Source of the DNA: Copromyces sp. CBS 386.78
Taxonomy: Eukaryota; Ascomycota; Sordariomycetes; Sordariales; Sordariaceae
Length of the DNA: 64,000 nt
Reading direction: 5' to 3'
Assembly (NCBI GenBank): GCA_030685235.1
Contig: MU839168.1
Location: 1 to 64,000 of the forward strand
Shown here: positions 11,424-23,602 of the stretch, in pieces
Numbering within the stretch: the stretch's first letter is position 1
Layout of the letters: each line of letters opens with the position of its first letter
The notes under the pieces: generated by a model
What the model saw: only the letters and a program-made list of their open reading frames with translations
What the model was told of the DNA's origin: nothing
Database searches by the model: none
Position numbers and translations under genes: made by a program

Positions 11424-14400
11424 ATAATAAAATATACGTTATTATATAAGGAGAAAGGAGGAAAAAAGGAAGTATACGAAGAAGTCTAGCTATATATAGG
11501 CGAGAACCCTATAAATTAGACCGTACACGGGCACGTAAGGCTATACGTAACGATAATATATACGTGGCCAGAGCTCTAGGCTCTAGTCGGCACAGCACAT
11601 GTGCAATTAGTGCAGCGCAGCACATCATAGGTCTAACCCTATGATATACGTATTTACTTTATTTTTACTCTATTAATCTTTTCTTACGATTAATTATACT
11701 TTATATTTATTGAGGGTACTATTTTTATTAAATTTGTATACGTATACTTATATATAATTAAAGATTTATTTATTTCGTATCCGCGGTAAGTCTCTGCTAA
11801 CTTCGATTTACGTTTTTATATCCTTATAATTCTATAAATAGGTCTCTTTTACTTATTTAAACGTTTTACCGAATTAGTAATTATTAAAATCCTTATAATA
11901 TTTAGGTTTTAGGGGTAAATCTCGTTTATAAATATTTTTAAAATAATTAAATTTGGTAATTAACCGTTCTACCTCCGTTTTAGTAATAATCTTCCATACT
12001 ATTTTTACTATTAGTTATATTAATTTACTAATATAAAAAATAGCTTCCTAAAGTTCTTATTAGCAAATACGTTAATTTATTATTTAATTTATTAAATAAT
12101 TAGTATAGAGTACGGCTAGCGAAGTTAATAGAGGTAACGGATAAAACCCTATAATATATTCGAAGGATATTTTTTCTACCGTAGGGTATAGATTAGCTCT
12201 TAATTTAAATTTGACCGCTTTCTTCTTAAGAAGTATTTTAATTTTATTCGTAGTTTCTATTTAGGAGGTTTAATAGTAACGGCTCGATATTTATATTATT
12301 GATATCGTTTTATAGGCCGTAGCCTTTTCTCTCTAATAGATTAGATACCCCCGAAAATTAATTATACGGTTTATCTACTTTATTAAATAAATCCGCTAAT
12401 TCCTCGCTACTTATTTAAAAGTCCTCTTTTAACTTTTTAAAGTTTAGGTTATACGTAATCTCTTCGTTAAAGATTACGTCCCTAGTTTATATTATCCTAT
12501 TTGTATATAGATTTTATATATAGTAGATTGAAGTCGCTAAATAATTAATAAAGAAATTTATTTATACTTTAGGTAAATATTTCTAATGCCGCTTCTCTTT
12601 CTTCTAAGTGGTATTCGTTATTATAAATACCTTATAATTATAGACTTTGAAATAATTTAAATTTAGTTTACGTACTTTTTAATAATTGTATTATTAAGCG
12701 ATATAGGTATAGAACCGTTTAAATGGAAATTTCTAATTATAAAGGTATTGAAGGGATTTATTAATAAGATAAATTACTACGGTAATAATCTTTAGTTATA
12801 GATCGATTAGAAATTTTAAGCTTGTTAATATAGTATTGTATCTTTCTTTAACTATACCCTTTAAACGTTCTACCCTACTATTTTATATTTATATATTAGG
12901 AGTAGAGGGTTTAATTATCGTTCTTCGTTATAATAATTTTTATTAGATCTCGTTATTTATAAATTCGTTATTAAATTCGAAAGTTTTAACCTTAATATTA
13001 TATTATTATTTTAGTATATTGATATAGGATACTAATATAATAGCGATAATAATTATTTAATAATTTAATAAATAGTAATCTTAAATATAATTAAATTAGT
13101 AGTATATAATAAAGAAGAAATATTTAACCCCGTTATTTCCTTTATTAAATTCGAAGAAGTCCGCTGCGAATGTCTCCCCTAGTCTATAGCTATAGTCTTT
13201 AGATATATAATAAATTTATTGTTTAATTTTTACTATAGCGTATGCGTTGTATTTAATTAATGGTATATTGCGGATCCGTACCCCGTTAACGTTTTAAAGA
13301 TAATCGAATATTTATAGTCCTAAGTAATTGAATTATAAATACTAAATATTTACCGTCTACTTAGAGGGGCGTTGTATATAAGAAGTAATTTTATACCGAC
13401 GCGTTATAAATGAGGCTCTAGTAAATAAGAGAGGGATAGTTTCTATAACCGTTTAATTATAAATAGTATTTAAATAATAAAAGAATAATCTATTAATTTT
13501 CTTCAAATAATTATTAAGGGGACAGTAATCCTAATAGAAACTTTACCTTCGTAATTAGATATAGGAAACGAAATTAATAGCGAAATTAGGGTAAAAGGTA
13601 ATTTCTTTTAATTATAATTTTAGAGGACTATTTTTTCCTCTAATAACGATATTAACCTCCCTAAACCCTTTAATCGCTATTTAAGTATCTTTAACCTATA
13701 TATATTTATTTAGGTTAATATAACGAAAATAAAGGAAACGAATAATTTTATTAAATATATAAAGCGAATTATTAAAATCGAATATCGCTAAATTTTTAAG
13801 GGGGTAGATCTCCTCCCTAATTTAATATACCCCGTTAATTTAAAAGGTCGATTTGTAAGTAATATTATAATTTACGTTAAATAGTTATACGATTTCCTAT
13901 TTTTTAAGAACTCTCCCCTTACTATTATTTTTAATTACGATTCTTTTAACTTCCTTAATTAGCTCGGGATCTTTTACGAAGTTAGATTTAATAATATATT
14001 TGATTAAGGGGAATAATTTCGTAAGATATTTGGGCTTCGCGTTTAGGTTAATATACTAATATTCTTTTAGGGAGTGTAGTCCCTTTTCGTATACTTTATA
14101 TACGGGTAAATCTATTACCTTCTTACGGGTTTAAATTTCGGTTTTATCTGACTAGATCTTTTTCTTACTAAATTTAAACACCTTAGGCTTTTTTTTACTA
14201 TTTTAATAAATGTCTTTATTATTAGCTTTTTTATTTCAATTCTCGCTAATAGATCTCTAATTATTAAATTCAATATTAATTTCGCTAGTATTAAAGGCGC
14301 CGCGATATCTTCCCTTCCCGGTAGCAGCCCTACGTTTCGTAGAATTGATACTATATTTTTTAAAATTTTCGTAGACCTTTATATATGTAAACGTACCGTT

Positions 14401-15298
14401 AGCTATTTATTTATTGAATTTCTAAGTACTTTCGTACTATTTAGGGCGTACGATTTTAATTGCGTTAATAAAGTTAATATATTAGGAGCTAGCAACCTTG
14501 GTTTTTCTAACCTCTATAATTTAATTATTATTTATAGTAGTAAATTAGTTTTAAAGTTAGTTAATCTAATTCTTGGGTTTTTTAGTTAAAACAGCGACCG
14601 TTTTATAGTATTACTTCCTAGCCTTAATTTATTCGTTAACGATTTTATAATTAATTATATTTTTTAATTATTAATATTATTTATTAGTTTTCTATTCTTC
14701 TTTTATAATATTATTTTATAGCCCGTAATTAATAAACATTCTTATTTAAGTACGTACGGCTTTATTATTAGCTATAAATTCCTTTTAATCTTTTTTAGAA
14801 TTGGGGTAGAGTATAAGTTCTAATTTGAAGAGCTCTTTATTAAATAGATCTACTTCGGTAGTAAGGGTATCGAAAATTATTTTATTTCGTTTTCGGTATT
14901 TAATAAGGACTTTTCGAAGAATTTTATTTTAGTCTATAATAGTATAGATAGTAGTTCTATTATTAAAAAGGTTGAATTTTTCTTTAGCAGTTCGAATCCG
15001 CTCTTTAATTTCCTTAGTAATAGGGTACTAGTTCGAATAGGGTTGCTTCGGTTCGATAGGTCTTTCGATTATATTTTGGATCTATTTTTTAAAGGTATTT
15101 ATATTGTATTTTAATTAGAATATTAGTTCTTAACGAATTTAATCCTCCCTATCCTTAAAGTAAGTGATATTCTCTTTAGTCTCGTTATTAATCTTTGAAA
15201 GAGATATCGTATTGTTTAGTTATTTATTAACTATTAATTAATATTAATCGTCGTATTAATAGGTAATTGATAGGTAATACGTATATTAGATTATTAAT

Positions 15299-15482
15299 TA
15301 TCAAATTTACTAGTATGAATTGGTTAATTAAATTGTTTAAAAACTGGTTAGAAACTGGCTCTCTAATAGATCCGCTCTAGAAGGTCTAGGGGGTGCTCGG
15401 GTATCCTAGAAATGCCAAGACCTGTGGTCAGGTGACTGGGACCCTCTACATCTGGGTGTGATCTGCACCCTGTAATCTGACA
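15299..15482 (-). repeat. Outer element LTR (right copy; 5' LTR in element orientation)
   Basis: It is 184 bp long and ends TCTGACA just before the target duplication AGTGG at 15483-15487. Bases 15299-15410 carry RIP-type changes. From about 15415 onward the sequence is close to unmutated, and this is also where the AT-rich island ends. Confidence 0.93.
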
Positions 15483-15487
15483 AGTGG

Positions 15488-16763
15488 CAACCGAAGGGTC
15501 TTGACATCTTGAGGATGTTTTAAGATGTTCGGTTTCAGACCCTTTGCTTTCCTCCACCGTTCTTCTTGGGTGCCAACATTGAGGTAGGCATCTAGAGCTC
15601 TAACCGAGAGATCGCAACAAGTACGCGGCCTGATGTGGTGATTATGTTGACCACGGATTTTCGGCCGCGTGGCGTTTGCGCTTCAACGCTGTTGCGGCTA
15701 TGTATCTGAAACGAGAGGTAAATCTTTCCCCGAGTATAACGCAGCACGGATCCTCAGGAGAAGATACTAGTTACAGCCATCTATCTCTCGGCTCGCGAAC
15801 AAAGAACGTACAAGATCGTCACGGTTGCTCAGAATAGGTCCCTTCGTCCCGTCCAGATATCGAACCAGCAGCTATTCTCAGCCAGGGGAATATTTACACG
15901 CCGCGGGCTGCACGGACACCCCTGGGAGGCACTCCCTACACATCAGTACTGGTAAGTTCGTTAGCTTGGGACTTCACAACGTACTCTTTGCAACTCAACC
16001 AATATTCCACCAATTTTCGTGCAAGAAGTTGGTATCAACCCGATGCGCTTCCTCCATCTCATACACTTTGTTCAGTTTTCCCTTTTGAGTGTGGTCATTC
16101 CGTTGTTTTCTTGTTAAGTTTTTGCACACCCCTGTCAGAAGAACCGCGCTAACAAACTTTTAGAGTACTGATATATAGCCAAGACCCTAGCATCCGCTGG
16201 TAGGATCATCGGCCCCACGCATCTTGGGGGCATTTCGTGCTTCGCAACCCTTTCAAGGAAATCGATTCTCTCGGGCTGTCGGCCAGGGCAGCGCCCCTGT
16301 TACGCAAATCTGTTGCAAAAAGACTTTTGTCCTTATCATCATGCAAAGAGTGTGTTGTCCGTAGAGAGTCTTCGGTTTCTTTCTTCCAGCGTGGTCCTCA
16401 TAACAGATCGATCTTGTCCCCATCCCTACGCCACAACTTGAACACCAATTGCACCTACCGCCCTCCGATTCAAGCCTCCCGTCGAGCTTCACACCACCAG
16501 CTCGGATCCGACTTCCGCTACGCAACGCGTCGATGCACGTCACCACACCTTAGGGGTAACAGCTAAGCATTTCCACAGCGTCTGGAGGCCGGTCAAAAAG
16601 CTACGTCGGTCCAGTCGCTTGGTCAAGGTGCAAGAATCGCTGTCACGCACTGCAGTATGTAAGTACATGGCCAAATGCGTTCTCCCCTTTACCAGTTACA
16701 GACGCTAATGACAATTTGTCTCTGCGCGACAGCCGCCACCTCGACCACACTTCTCCCGCGACC
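15488..16763. other. Intergenic: border of the transposon island and upstream region of the GT32 gene
   Basis: Base composition returns to about half GC at once. Several frames of 60-110 codons lie on both strands, but none has a recognisable domain or splice context. The last 150 bases are presumably leader and promoter of the gene that starts at 16764. I see no other element. Confidence 0.6.
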
Positions 16764-17954
16764 ATGCTCACCTTCCGCCGCGCCCTGGTGGCAGCGGCCT
16801 TTTTCCTCACAGTCTTCTACCTCATATCATCATCCTCGTCGAACCCTCCATCAGTAGCGACCCCTGCTGTCCCTAAAGCCGACGCCGATGTCGAGGCAGC
16901 CAAGCATGCATCAACAACCGCTGGAACCGACAAGAGCCCCTCAAGGCACAACTCCGCCCAACAAAACCCCCAGGGGCAGCGACCGATCCAAGACATGTCG
17001 AGAATGACACTATACGAGAAGCTCGCGTATCAGTTCCCCTACGATGTGGAATCCAAGTTCCCTGCCTACATTTGGCAAACGTGGAAGTGGACGCCAGCAC
17101 ACAGCGAGTTCAACTTCCGCGACCAGGAGGCTACATGGACACAACAACACCCAGGGTTTATCCACGAAGTCATCACCGACAAGGTCGCCGTACACCTTAT
17201 CCGTTTGCTCTACGCATCAGTTCCCGAGGTGGTGGAGGCCTACAATGCGCTTCCCTTGCCGGTGCTCAAGGCCGATTTCTTCCGCTATCTGATCTTGCTG
17301 GCGAGGGGCGGGATCTACTCAGACATCGACACGTATGCGATTCGGAGCGCCGTCGAGTGGATTCCCGATTCGGTTCCTAAGGACGCCATTGGCTTGGTGA
17401 TTGGCATCGAGGCCGACCCAGATAGGCCGGATTGGAAAGAGTGGTACAGCCGGAGGATCCAGTTCTGCCAGTGGACGATCCAGAGCAAGCCTGGCCATCC
17501 CGTGCTGCGGGAGGTTGTTTCACGCATTACAAATGCGACGCTGGCGATGAAGAGAAACGGGACGCTGAGAGGCGTTCTCGATAAGAACGTCATCGAGTTC
17601 ACCGGGCCTGCTCTCTGGACGGACGTTATCTTTGAGTATTTCAACGACAAGCGTTATTTCGACATGACGCACTCGGCGGGATCGATTGACTGGAGGAACT
17701 TTACGGGCATGGAGGTCTCGAAGCGGGTAGGAGACGTTGTTGTTCTCCCCATCACGAGCTTTTCTCCTGGCGTGGGCCAGATGGGTGCCAAGGATTATGA
17801 TGATCCCATGGCGTTTGTAAAGCATGATTTCGAAGGTAGGTCTTCCCCATAACCTCATCTCCTTTGACAGGTGGGCACGCAAGGTTAACGTATCTTGCAA
17901 CTTACAGGCACATGGAAACCCGAGAGCGAACGCCACATTGGCGAAAACAAATAA
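16764..17954 (+). CDS. GT32 (OCH1-like) alpha-1,6-mannosyltransferase
   Basis: A predicted type II Golgi glycosyltransferase of the DXD-containing GT32 family, which transfers mannose from GDP-mannose during N-glycan outer-chain synthesis. Exons 16764-17835 and 17908-17954 give 372 aa. The 72-nt intron has a GTAGGT donor and CAG acceptor and restores the family's C-terminal WKPESERHIG motif. Residues 6-21 form a signal anchor (ALVAAAFFLTVFYLI), followed by a Ser/Pro-rich stem. The catalytic domain begins near 90 (FPAYIWQTWK) and contains LKADFFRYLILLARGGIYSD with the DID triad near 185. The start is the first ATG in frame and has a good context (ACCATG). Transcription is toward the acyl-CoA synthetase. 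Substrate specificity within GT32 (OCH1, SUR1 or HOC1 type) cannot be settled here. Confidence 0.92.
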
Positions 17955-19538
17955 AAGCCATGGCAGTAGGGCTTCGCATCAATATTCAGCAGCCTTCAGT
18001 TCTTCGTTTCCGTTTTATGTCTGCGATCAGGCCCATTTCTAGCCTCGACGCTCTACAACTTGTAATTTTTTTACGCAACTAATTCATCAGCATGGTTACG
18101 GCGTTTGTGTGCGTCTATGCTACGCTTCAACCGGGAAGAGTTCATTTCATCTGAACATCGGCCGTACAAGACGGGGCAATATCGGGAAAGGGGATATAGA
18201 AAAGAGAGGGTGTATACAAAAGATGGAGTGTGAAAGTATGGATGGGATTGGGAACTCGATTTAGAGACATCTTACGATGTTATGATGAGAAGAAGGAGGA
18301 AAGCGAAAGAACGGAGGCAGCATTGTACGTACACACCTTTGTTATACCTGGCACAGTCTTGCCGGTAGCGAAAGAGAGGTCTTCAAGAGAATAAATTAGG
18401 ACGGCACAAGGTCCGAAACCGTCACCGAACCCGGAACTCTTTATCCTTCCCTTCCTAGTTGCAGTGGGCCCCATCTCGGTGCCGCCGCCGGGCATGGCTC
18501 CGCTTCACCCCGCGCTGTAAGCTCCATCATGGTCCATCATGGTGGAGCTGCCGCGGACCTTGATGACATCTTCGCTTAGGGTCGGTTTTACACGTGAAAT
18601 CATTCATGGCATTCTCGGCAGCACGCCATGACGACGGATTTCTGGTCACCCAGTTCAATGATCTTCAGCTCGACACAAGCTACAAAAGCAAACAGGATGT
18701 GCTGTGGCACTCCCATGGCCCTGCCTGTCAGTGTCAAAGTGCAGTGTAACTGGTACCTTGCTTTCCCGCAAACATCACCTTTATTGCCACCATGTCAAAA
18801 AACGAAGCAGTTGTGCAGCCCGAGATAAGCCTCGTTGGAGAACATGAACTTTAAGGCACATGTAGCACCTCGCCAGCAACGACATCAATTGCACCAAAAT
18901 GACCGACTATTTTTCAGAGCGAGGGCAAGCCAGGGGCAGAAAACATTGGCAGATGCAGATGAACTGCCAAGCAATGCGGGGGAAGGAATCTGGGGAAGGA
19001 AGCTCCATTCAGGTCCCCGTCCGAGCTACCATCCAATCGAATGCAGCTCTCCCCCAACTGCGTCCAGTAATGGTTAAGAACACCCCAAGGCATTGGCAAT
19101 GATGGTCATTGTCATTGACCTTTACCCCGCACTGCCTCATCACTCTATTGCCCACCGCCAGTGCATTACTCCGTGTTTTGGCGGCGGCGGCGGCCTTTCC
19201 CTTGTTCAGGAGAGCAAAAGGGGGAGCGGAAGTCCCAAGAGAGTAAGAGACCATACCGAACATCGCCTGGTCAGCAGTGTGCAACGGTGATGGGTCTCAA
19301 GGTCGAGCTATGTCTTGGCTGGGGAGTGTTGCAAGATGGCTGGATCGTCTCTCGACTCGAGGCTTGCTCCCTCTCCCTCCTCTCTACTTTGATATTCTCC
19401 TGTTGTTCCACTACTCTGGCTTTATGATGAGGTGACGGGAGCATGTTGAGCACTTCGAGAAATAGGTTACATGAGACAAGAGGACGATCTTTGGGATACC
19501 ACTAACACACGACTTCTCCAACACACACGCGCATCACG
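17955..19538. other. Intergenic between the mannosyltransferase and the acyl-CoA synthetase
   Basis: No supported gene. Short overlapping frames occur on both strands without domains. One hairpin-forming sequence lies at 18520-18549. The last 100 bases are the leader of the acyl-CoA synthetase, with an AC-rich stretch just before its start codon. Confidence 0.6.
18520..18549. repeat. Imperfect 30-base palindrome
   Basis: AGCTCCATCATG pairs with CATGGTGGAGCT in the right half, with one G-T wobble among twelve pairs and a tiny loop. CCATCATGGT is also directly repeated inside it. It lies in intergenic DNA, and no transcript or binding factor can be assigned. Confidence 0.7.
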
Positions 19539-21675
19539 ATGCTTTGCCGACCTCGGCTGGCCAGCCTGTCAACTTCCACCGGCCTCCTCGATCCCATCTT
19601 CAGACGAAGCTTGTTCAAAGCATGGCGAAATCCACAGGCTTATAGACCAAGATGTCAGACGGCGAGGACAATCAGCGGTTTGACTAGAAGTATTGCCCAA
19701 GGCCCAGCTGACGTAGGTTACTATCACCCTTATGATGTAGCAGAGAAGGCTTGACGACCCATTGCTAAGAATATTGTTATAGCCGCCATTGATCCAATAT
19801 ACCATCCCTCAGCACTTCGCTTCGGTCGTCTCCCAACATGGCGACCGCCCTGCGGTGATAGCACGATCGCCGACGGCTATTCCTGATGCCTTCCCGAACC
19901 TCGCACCCGGTCAGCTTCCGAAGGCTCTCGAGACGGCTTACACATACGAGGAGCTTGATCAGGTGTCCAACCGTCTTGCGCATTCCCTACGGTCTCTTGG
20001 TGTTAAAAAGGGTGATAGGGTGGCTGTTAGCTTGGGCAACTGTGCAGAATACGCTGCCATTACCTATGCCGTCTTCAAGCTCGGTGCCATTCTTGTGCCC
20101 TTGAATCCTGCATTCAACGCCAAGCAGGTGTCTGCTGCCCTGAACCACCTCAACGTTGAGCTTCTCATCATTGGTGCTGTCACGGATCTGCCTTACAAGC
20201 CGTGCCGTGGACGGAGCAACCTCCCGCTTATTCGGGATATTGTTCCTGATCTAGAGTCTGGCAAGATTGAGGCCCCTAACGTGCCGTCACTACGAACAGT
20301 AGTGGTGCTCGATAACACTCCTTCCCACCCGACTGCGGAATTCCCACCTCTATCATCATGCCGGTCACTCATCCCCTTCTCAATCTTTATGGATGGTTCC
20401 GGCGCTTCGGTAACCCCTGACGCGCCCCTCTGTCCTTCCGAAACCATCAATATCCAGTTCACATCCGGCACAACCTCGCACCCAAAGGCCGCCATGCTCA
20501 CTCACACCGGCATCCTCAACAACGGCGCGCTAATCGCTAATCGCATGGGCCTCGAGCCTACCGACAGCATGGTTGTGCCTCCTCCGCTCTTCCACTGCTT
20601 CGGGTGCATTCTGGGTTACATGGCCACGGCCACCACCGGCGCCGCCATCCTCTTCCCTAGCCCAGCCTTCGACCCGTTAGCTTCGCTGCGCATGGCCGCC
20701 GACCACAAGGCCACTGGTCTCTACGGCGTGGCCACCATGTTCGTGGCCATGCTCGAGCTGATCGGGGCGCAGTCACATCTTTCCAACCCACTTATACCGC
20801 TCAAGGACATCGAGGACTTTCCAAACCACCTACGCAAGGGCATCGCGGCCGGCAGCTCCGTGCCTGAGAGTCTGATGCGCAGGCTCTACGCGAAGATCGG
20901 CCTAAAAGACTTGGTGATCTGCTACGGTATGACGGAAACCAGTCCCGTGAGTCTTATGACAGCGCCCTCGGACCCGTTCGTGAAACGCACCGCTTCCGTC
21001 GGCAAGGTGATGCCTCACACCAAAGTCAAGGTCGTCGACCCACTCGACAGGACACGAGTTCTGCCCATAGGCGAGCGCGGCGAGCTCGCCTCAGCGGGCT
21101 ACCTAGTCATGAAGGGGTACTGGGGCGACGAGGAACGCACAGCAGAAGTGATGGTAACCGAGCCCGACAACGACGGGAGCGGCAAAGCCACAACATGGAT
21201 GTACACAGGCGACGAGGCCAGCATGGACGCGGACGGCTACGTCGAGATCACGGGCCGCATCAAGGACCTGATCATCCGCGGCGGCGAGAACATCCACCCG
21301 CTCGAGATCGAGAACTGTCTGTTCCAGCACCCGCTGATTGCCGAGGCCAGCGTCGTCGGCGTGGCGGATGAGAAGCTGGGCGAGAGCGTGGGCGCCTTCA
21401 TTATTGTGCACAAGGATGTCGAGCCCGTCGAGGGCGAGGGATTGGAGGGAGGGGATTTGCTTTCCCTAGAAAGCACGGCGAAGGGACGCAGTGAGGGAAA
21501 GAAGACGTTGGGCAGACGCGAGGTCAGGGAGTGGGTGGCTGAGCATCTGTCGAAGCATCTGGTGCCCAAGCACGTGTTTTGGGTGGAGGAGTATCCGAAG
21601 ACGGCGAGCGGGAAGATTCAGAAGTTTAAGCTGAGGGATCTGGCGAAGACGTGGATTGCTGAGAACAAGGCGTGA
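19539..21675 (+). CDS. Mitochondrial medium-chain acyl-CoA synthetase, ACSF2-like
   Basis: An adenylate-forming enzyme that activates a fatty acid with ATP and joins it to CoA. Exons 19539-19712 and 19783-21675 give 688 aa. The 70-nt intron (GTAGGT...TATAG) is in phase 0 and joins ...QGPAD to PPLIQYTIPQHF. The first exon (58 codons) is rich in Arg, Ser and Leu without acidic clusters, a mitochondrial presequence. Motifs are TSGTTSHPK near 284, YGMTETSP near 438, YTGDEA near 532, GRIKDLIIRGGENIHP near 547 and the catalytic-Lys motif PKTASGKIQK near 663. The phosphate-binding loop has Ser where Gly is usual (TSGTTG). There is no peroxisomal C-terminal signal. The order of motifs and RGGENIHPLEIE fit ACSF2 rather than acetyl-CoA synthetase. 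The exact chain length is an inference. Confidence 0.93.
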
Positions 21676-23602
21676 GTCTGGTGATGGAGCAGTGGTTTTG
21701 GTTGTTTGGCGGCTGAGTGTCCAAGAAGCATTGTGGCGTTGGTCATTGGTTCTTCTGTGGTAGTCGATGGCAGGAATGCCATGTGAAGAGAGGTGAAACG
21801 TTGTATAGCGTGGCTTGAATTGAATCTAATGGAGTATGCTGAGCGTATTATTGTTTGTCTCTTTGCGTATAGAGTTTCCGGTAAAAGTATAGAGTCGGTG
21901 AAAGCCTCACGTCGATATAACGAGCATAGCACGTTGTTCTTGAACATTCCATCCATCAACGCACTTCAAGAGATGCAGCAGACCTCGTGTTGTTACTAAA
22001 GCCGTCTCAACCGCAACGAGATTCATCACCTGCTCACAGCCTCCAACACAGGTTGGAAGCAATACGATCACTTACTTCCAGGTGGTGGTGTGCTGCGATT
22101 ATCGTATTCAACTTCTTAAACGTTACTTACGGAAGGAGGGACGGCTCTCGGTAGCCACTCGCGTATTTTTAGGTAATTATCCGCTCCTCCCTTCCTTCCC
22201 CAAAACCAACCCGGGATCTGATGGTTGCCAGTCACTCTACCACCATTCAATGGACCGCGGTACGTTTCCGGGGTAGGTGGCTGCGGCTGAACCGCAATGG
22301 AGTAAGCTGACTTGAAGGCCTTTTGCGGGGAAGTTGGTGTGGGAAGAAAACCAAAGGCAAAAGCTTATGTCCTTGTTTCGGAGATTCCTAATAAGGTAAC
22401 ACAAGGCAACAACAGCACTTAACCGGTCAGCATACCACGCCACATACCTATAAGTATGTTCCGAAGGCCATCATCTACAGTCAGCCTTACGGAAATCGAC
22501 GGCAATGGCGGCAATTACTGTAGTTTACCCCGGATTTGGAAACACGATGAGGCAGGTTGGATAGTTGTGCAGTTGTATGGATTGATGGTGGATAAGGTGA
22601 CTTGGAGAGTTCTGAAGTGGCCGTTGGATTGAGTTGATGTGTGTAGAGGTAAGCATACAGGCCGGTTCGGAGTGTGTACGTCTTGATTGGTTTAGGCTAT
22701 CTTTTACACGGTCAGTACTGGGTGAGGTACCCTGTCACTTTCCGTTATGTCTATCATTTCAGATTCTCCTTGCCCAAGTATGAGCAGAAATGGCATGTCC
22801 TCTTGAGACGTTGTTACCATCACAGTAATTATCCCAACATAAGCTTGAGGGTTATTCTAGTAGCAGTGAGCAAAGTTGCTGTGCTCCTTTCTCGCTTCCT
22901 GCGCCAGTGTACGTAAGAATATTTACTGCGCCGAGCCTCGTACTGTCGTAACACGAGGCAGTGTGGTGGAAGAAAGCAAAGCAAATAAGTAGAGAAAATT
23001 AGAGAAGACATATCCTTCGATTGGTGTTCGTTGCTGTCCTCCAAGCCACTTACTTGAAGTTCCCAAAAGCAGACACTCTCTCGTAAGATTGTGGTCATGT
23101 TGTCTTTCGATGGAGGGTTGTTCATCCGTTCATTTCTCACCGTCACGCCACCTCTTCAGCATGAATACACGAGAAAAGATGGAAATAGACTCGGCTTTGG
23201 TGAAGGAGGACCGGAACGAGAGAGTGTTGGAGCGGGAGCGGGACATCGTCGGGAGTCGGAACTTCGTGTCATATCAAGGATGTATGGTTACGTAGAGGTA
23301 AGAAGAGGTTGTAGCCGCGTGTTTGTCGTTACGTCCTCGCCTGTTTTTTCGTAACCTTCGTAATCTTCGTAACGTTCGTTCGACACGAGGAGCCGAGCCG
23401 CAAAGACGAGAAGGTCAGAAACTTCTCAGCATCCACTCACTTGGAACTGAACGACAGAGGGGTATATAACGTCCTTGTCTGCCTCCTCCCATCCTTCCTT
23501 TTCTCCATCATCATCAACATCATCTATCTAGTCATCAAACCCTCCCAAAGGCAAAGCAACAGCTCAAACTCCCATTCAAACAAACAACACCAACACGTCA
23601 AA
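21676..23602. other. Intergenic; no supported gene
   Basis: Both strands hold only short frames without domains. The last 160 bases (about 23441-23602) are pyrimidine- and CA-rich and look like the leader of the secreted protein gene. An earlier stretch near 23350-23375 repeats CGTAAC/CGTAAT units three times. Nothing else stands out. Confidence 0.55.

Larger units (their letters stand above)
2897..11646 (-). mobile_element. Inner Ty3/gypsy-type LTR retrotransposon, RIP-inactivated
   Basis: It is inserted in the outer element with target duplication TACGT (2892-2896 and 11647-11651). Its LTRs are 253 bp: 2897-3149, and 10516-11646 once an 878-bp insertion is removed. LTR ends read TA...TA, the RIP product of TG...CA. 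On + the sequence just inside the left LTR is TCCCCCCTC, a polypurine tract on minus, so the element reads leftward. Gypsy-type polymerase remains occur at 5600-6400. Subtracting both MITEs leaves about 7.4 kb, a usual gypsy length. Stops occur throughout. Expected order on minus is gag (about 8.5-10.4 kb), protease, RT/RNase H, then integrase (about 3.2-5 kb). Only the polymerase part was verified. Confidence 0.93.
10516..11646 (-). repeat. Inner element LTR (right copy; 5' LTR), interrupted by MITE-1
   Basis: LTR sequence occupies 10516-10553 and 11432-11646. Removing 878 bp (the MITE and one target copy) restores exactly 253 bp, the length of the left LTR. The last 100 bases (11550-11646) keep many CA and TG dinucleotides, whereas the matching part of the left LTR is almost pure TA. 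The two copies have therefore been mutated unequally. Confidence 0.92.
1286..15482 (-). mobile_element. Outer Ty1/copia-type LTR retrotransposon, RIP-inactivated, split by a second element
   Basis: Two 184-bp direct repeats bound the element (1286-1469 and 15299-15482). The least mutated ends read TGTC...GACA. A 5-bp target duplication AGTGG flanks it (1281-1285 and 15483-15487). Without the inner insertion and its duplicated target (8,755 bp), about 5.4 kb remains, a normal copia length. A purine tract (seen on + as ACCCCCTC) lies just inside the left LTR, so the element reads on the minus strand. Reverse transcriptase remains at 2440-2590 carry a copia-type YVND/YVDD box. Stops are frequent and CpA is depleted throughout, so the element is dead. 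The right LTR is RIP-altered in its inner half only and close to intact in its outer half. No open gag or integrase frame survives. Confidence 0.93.
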
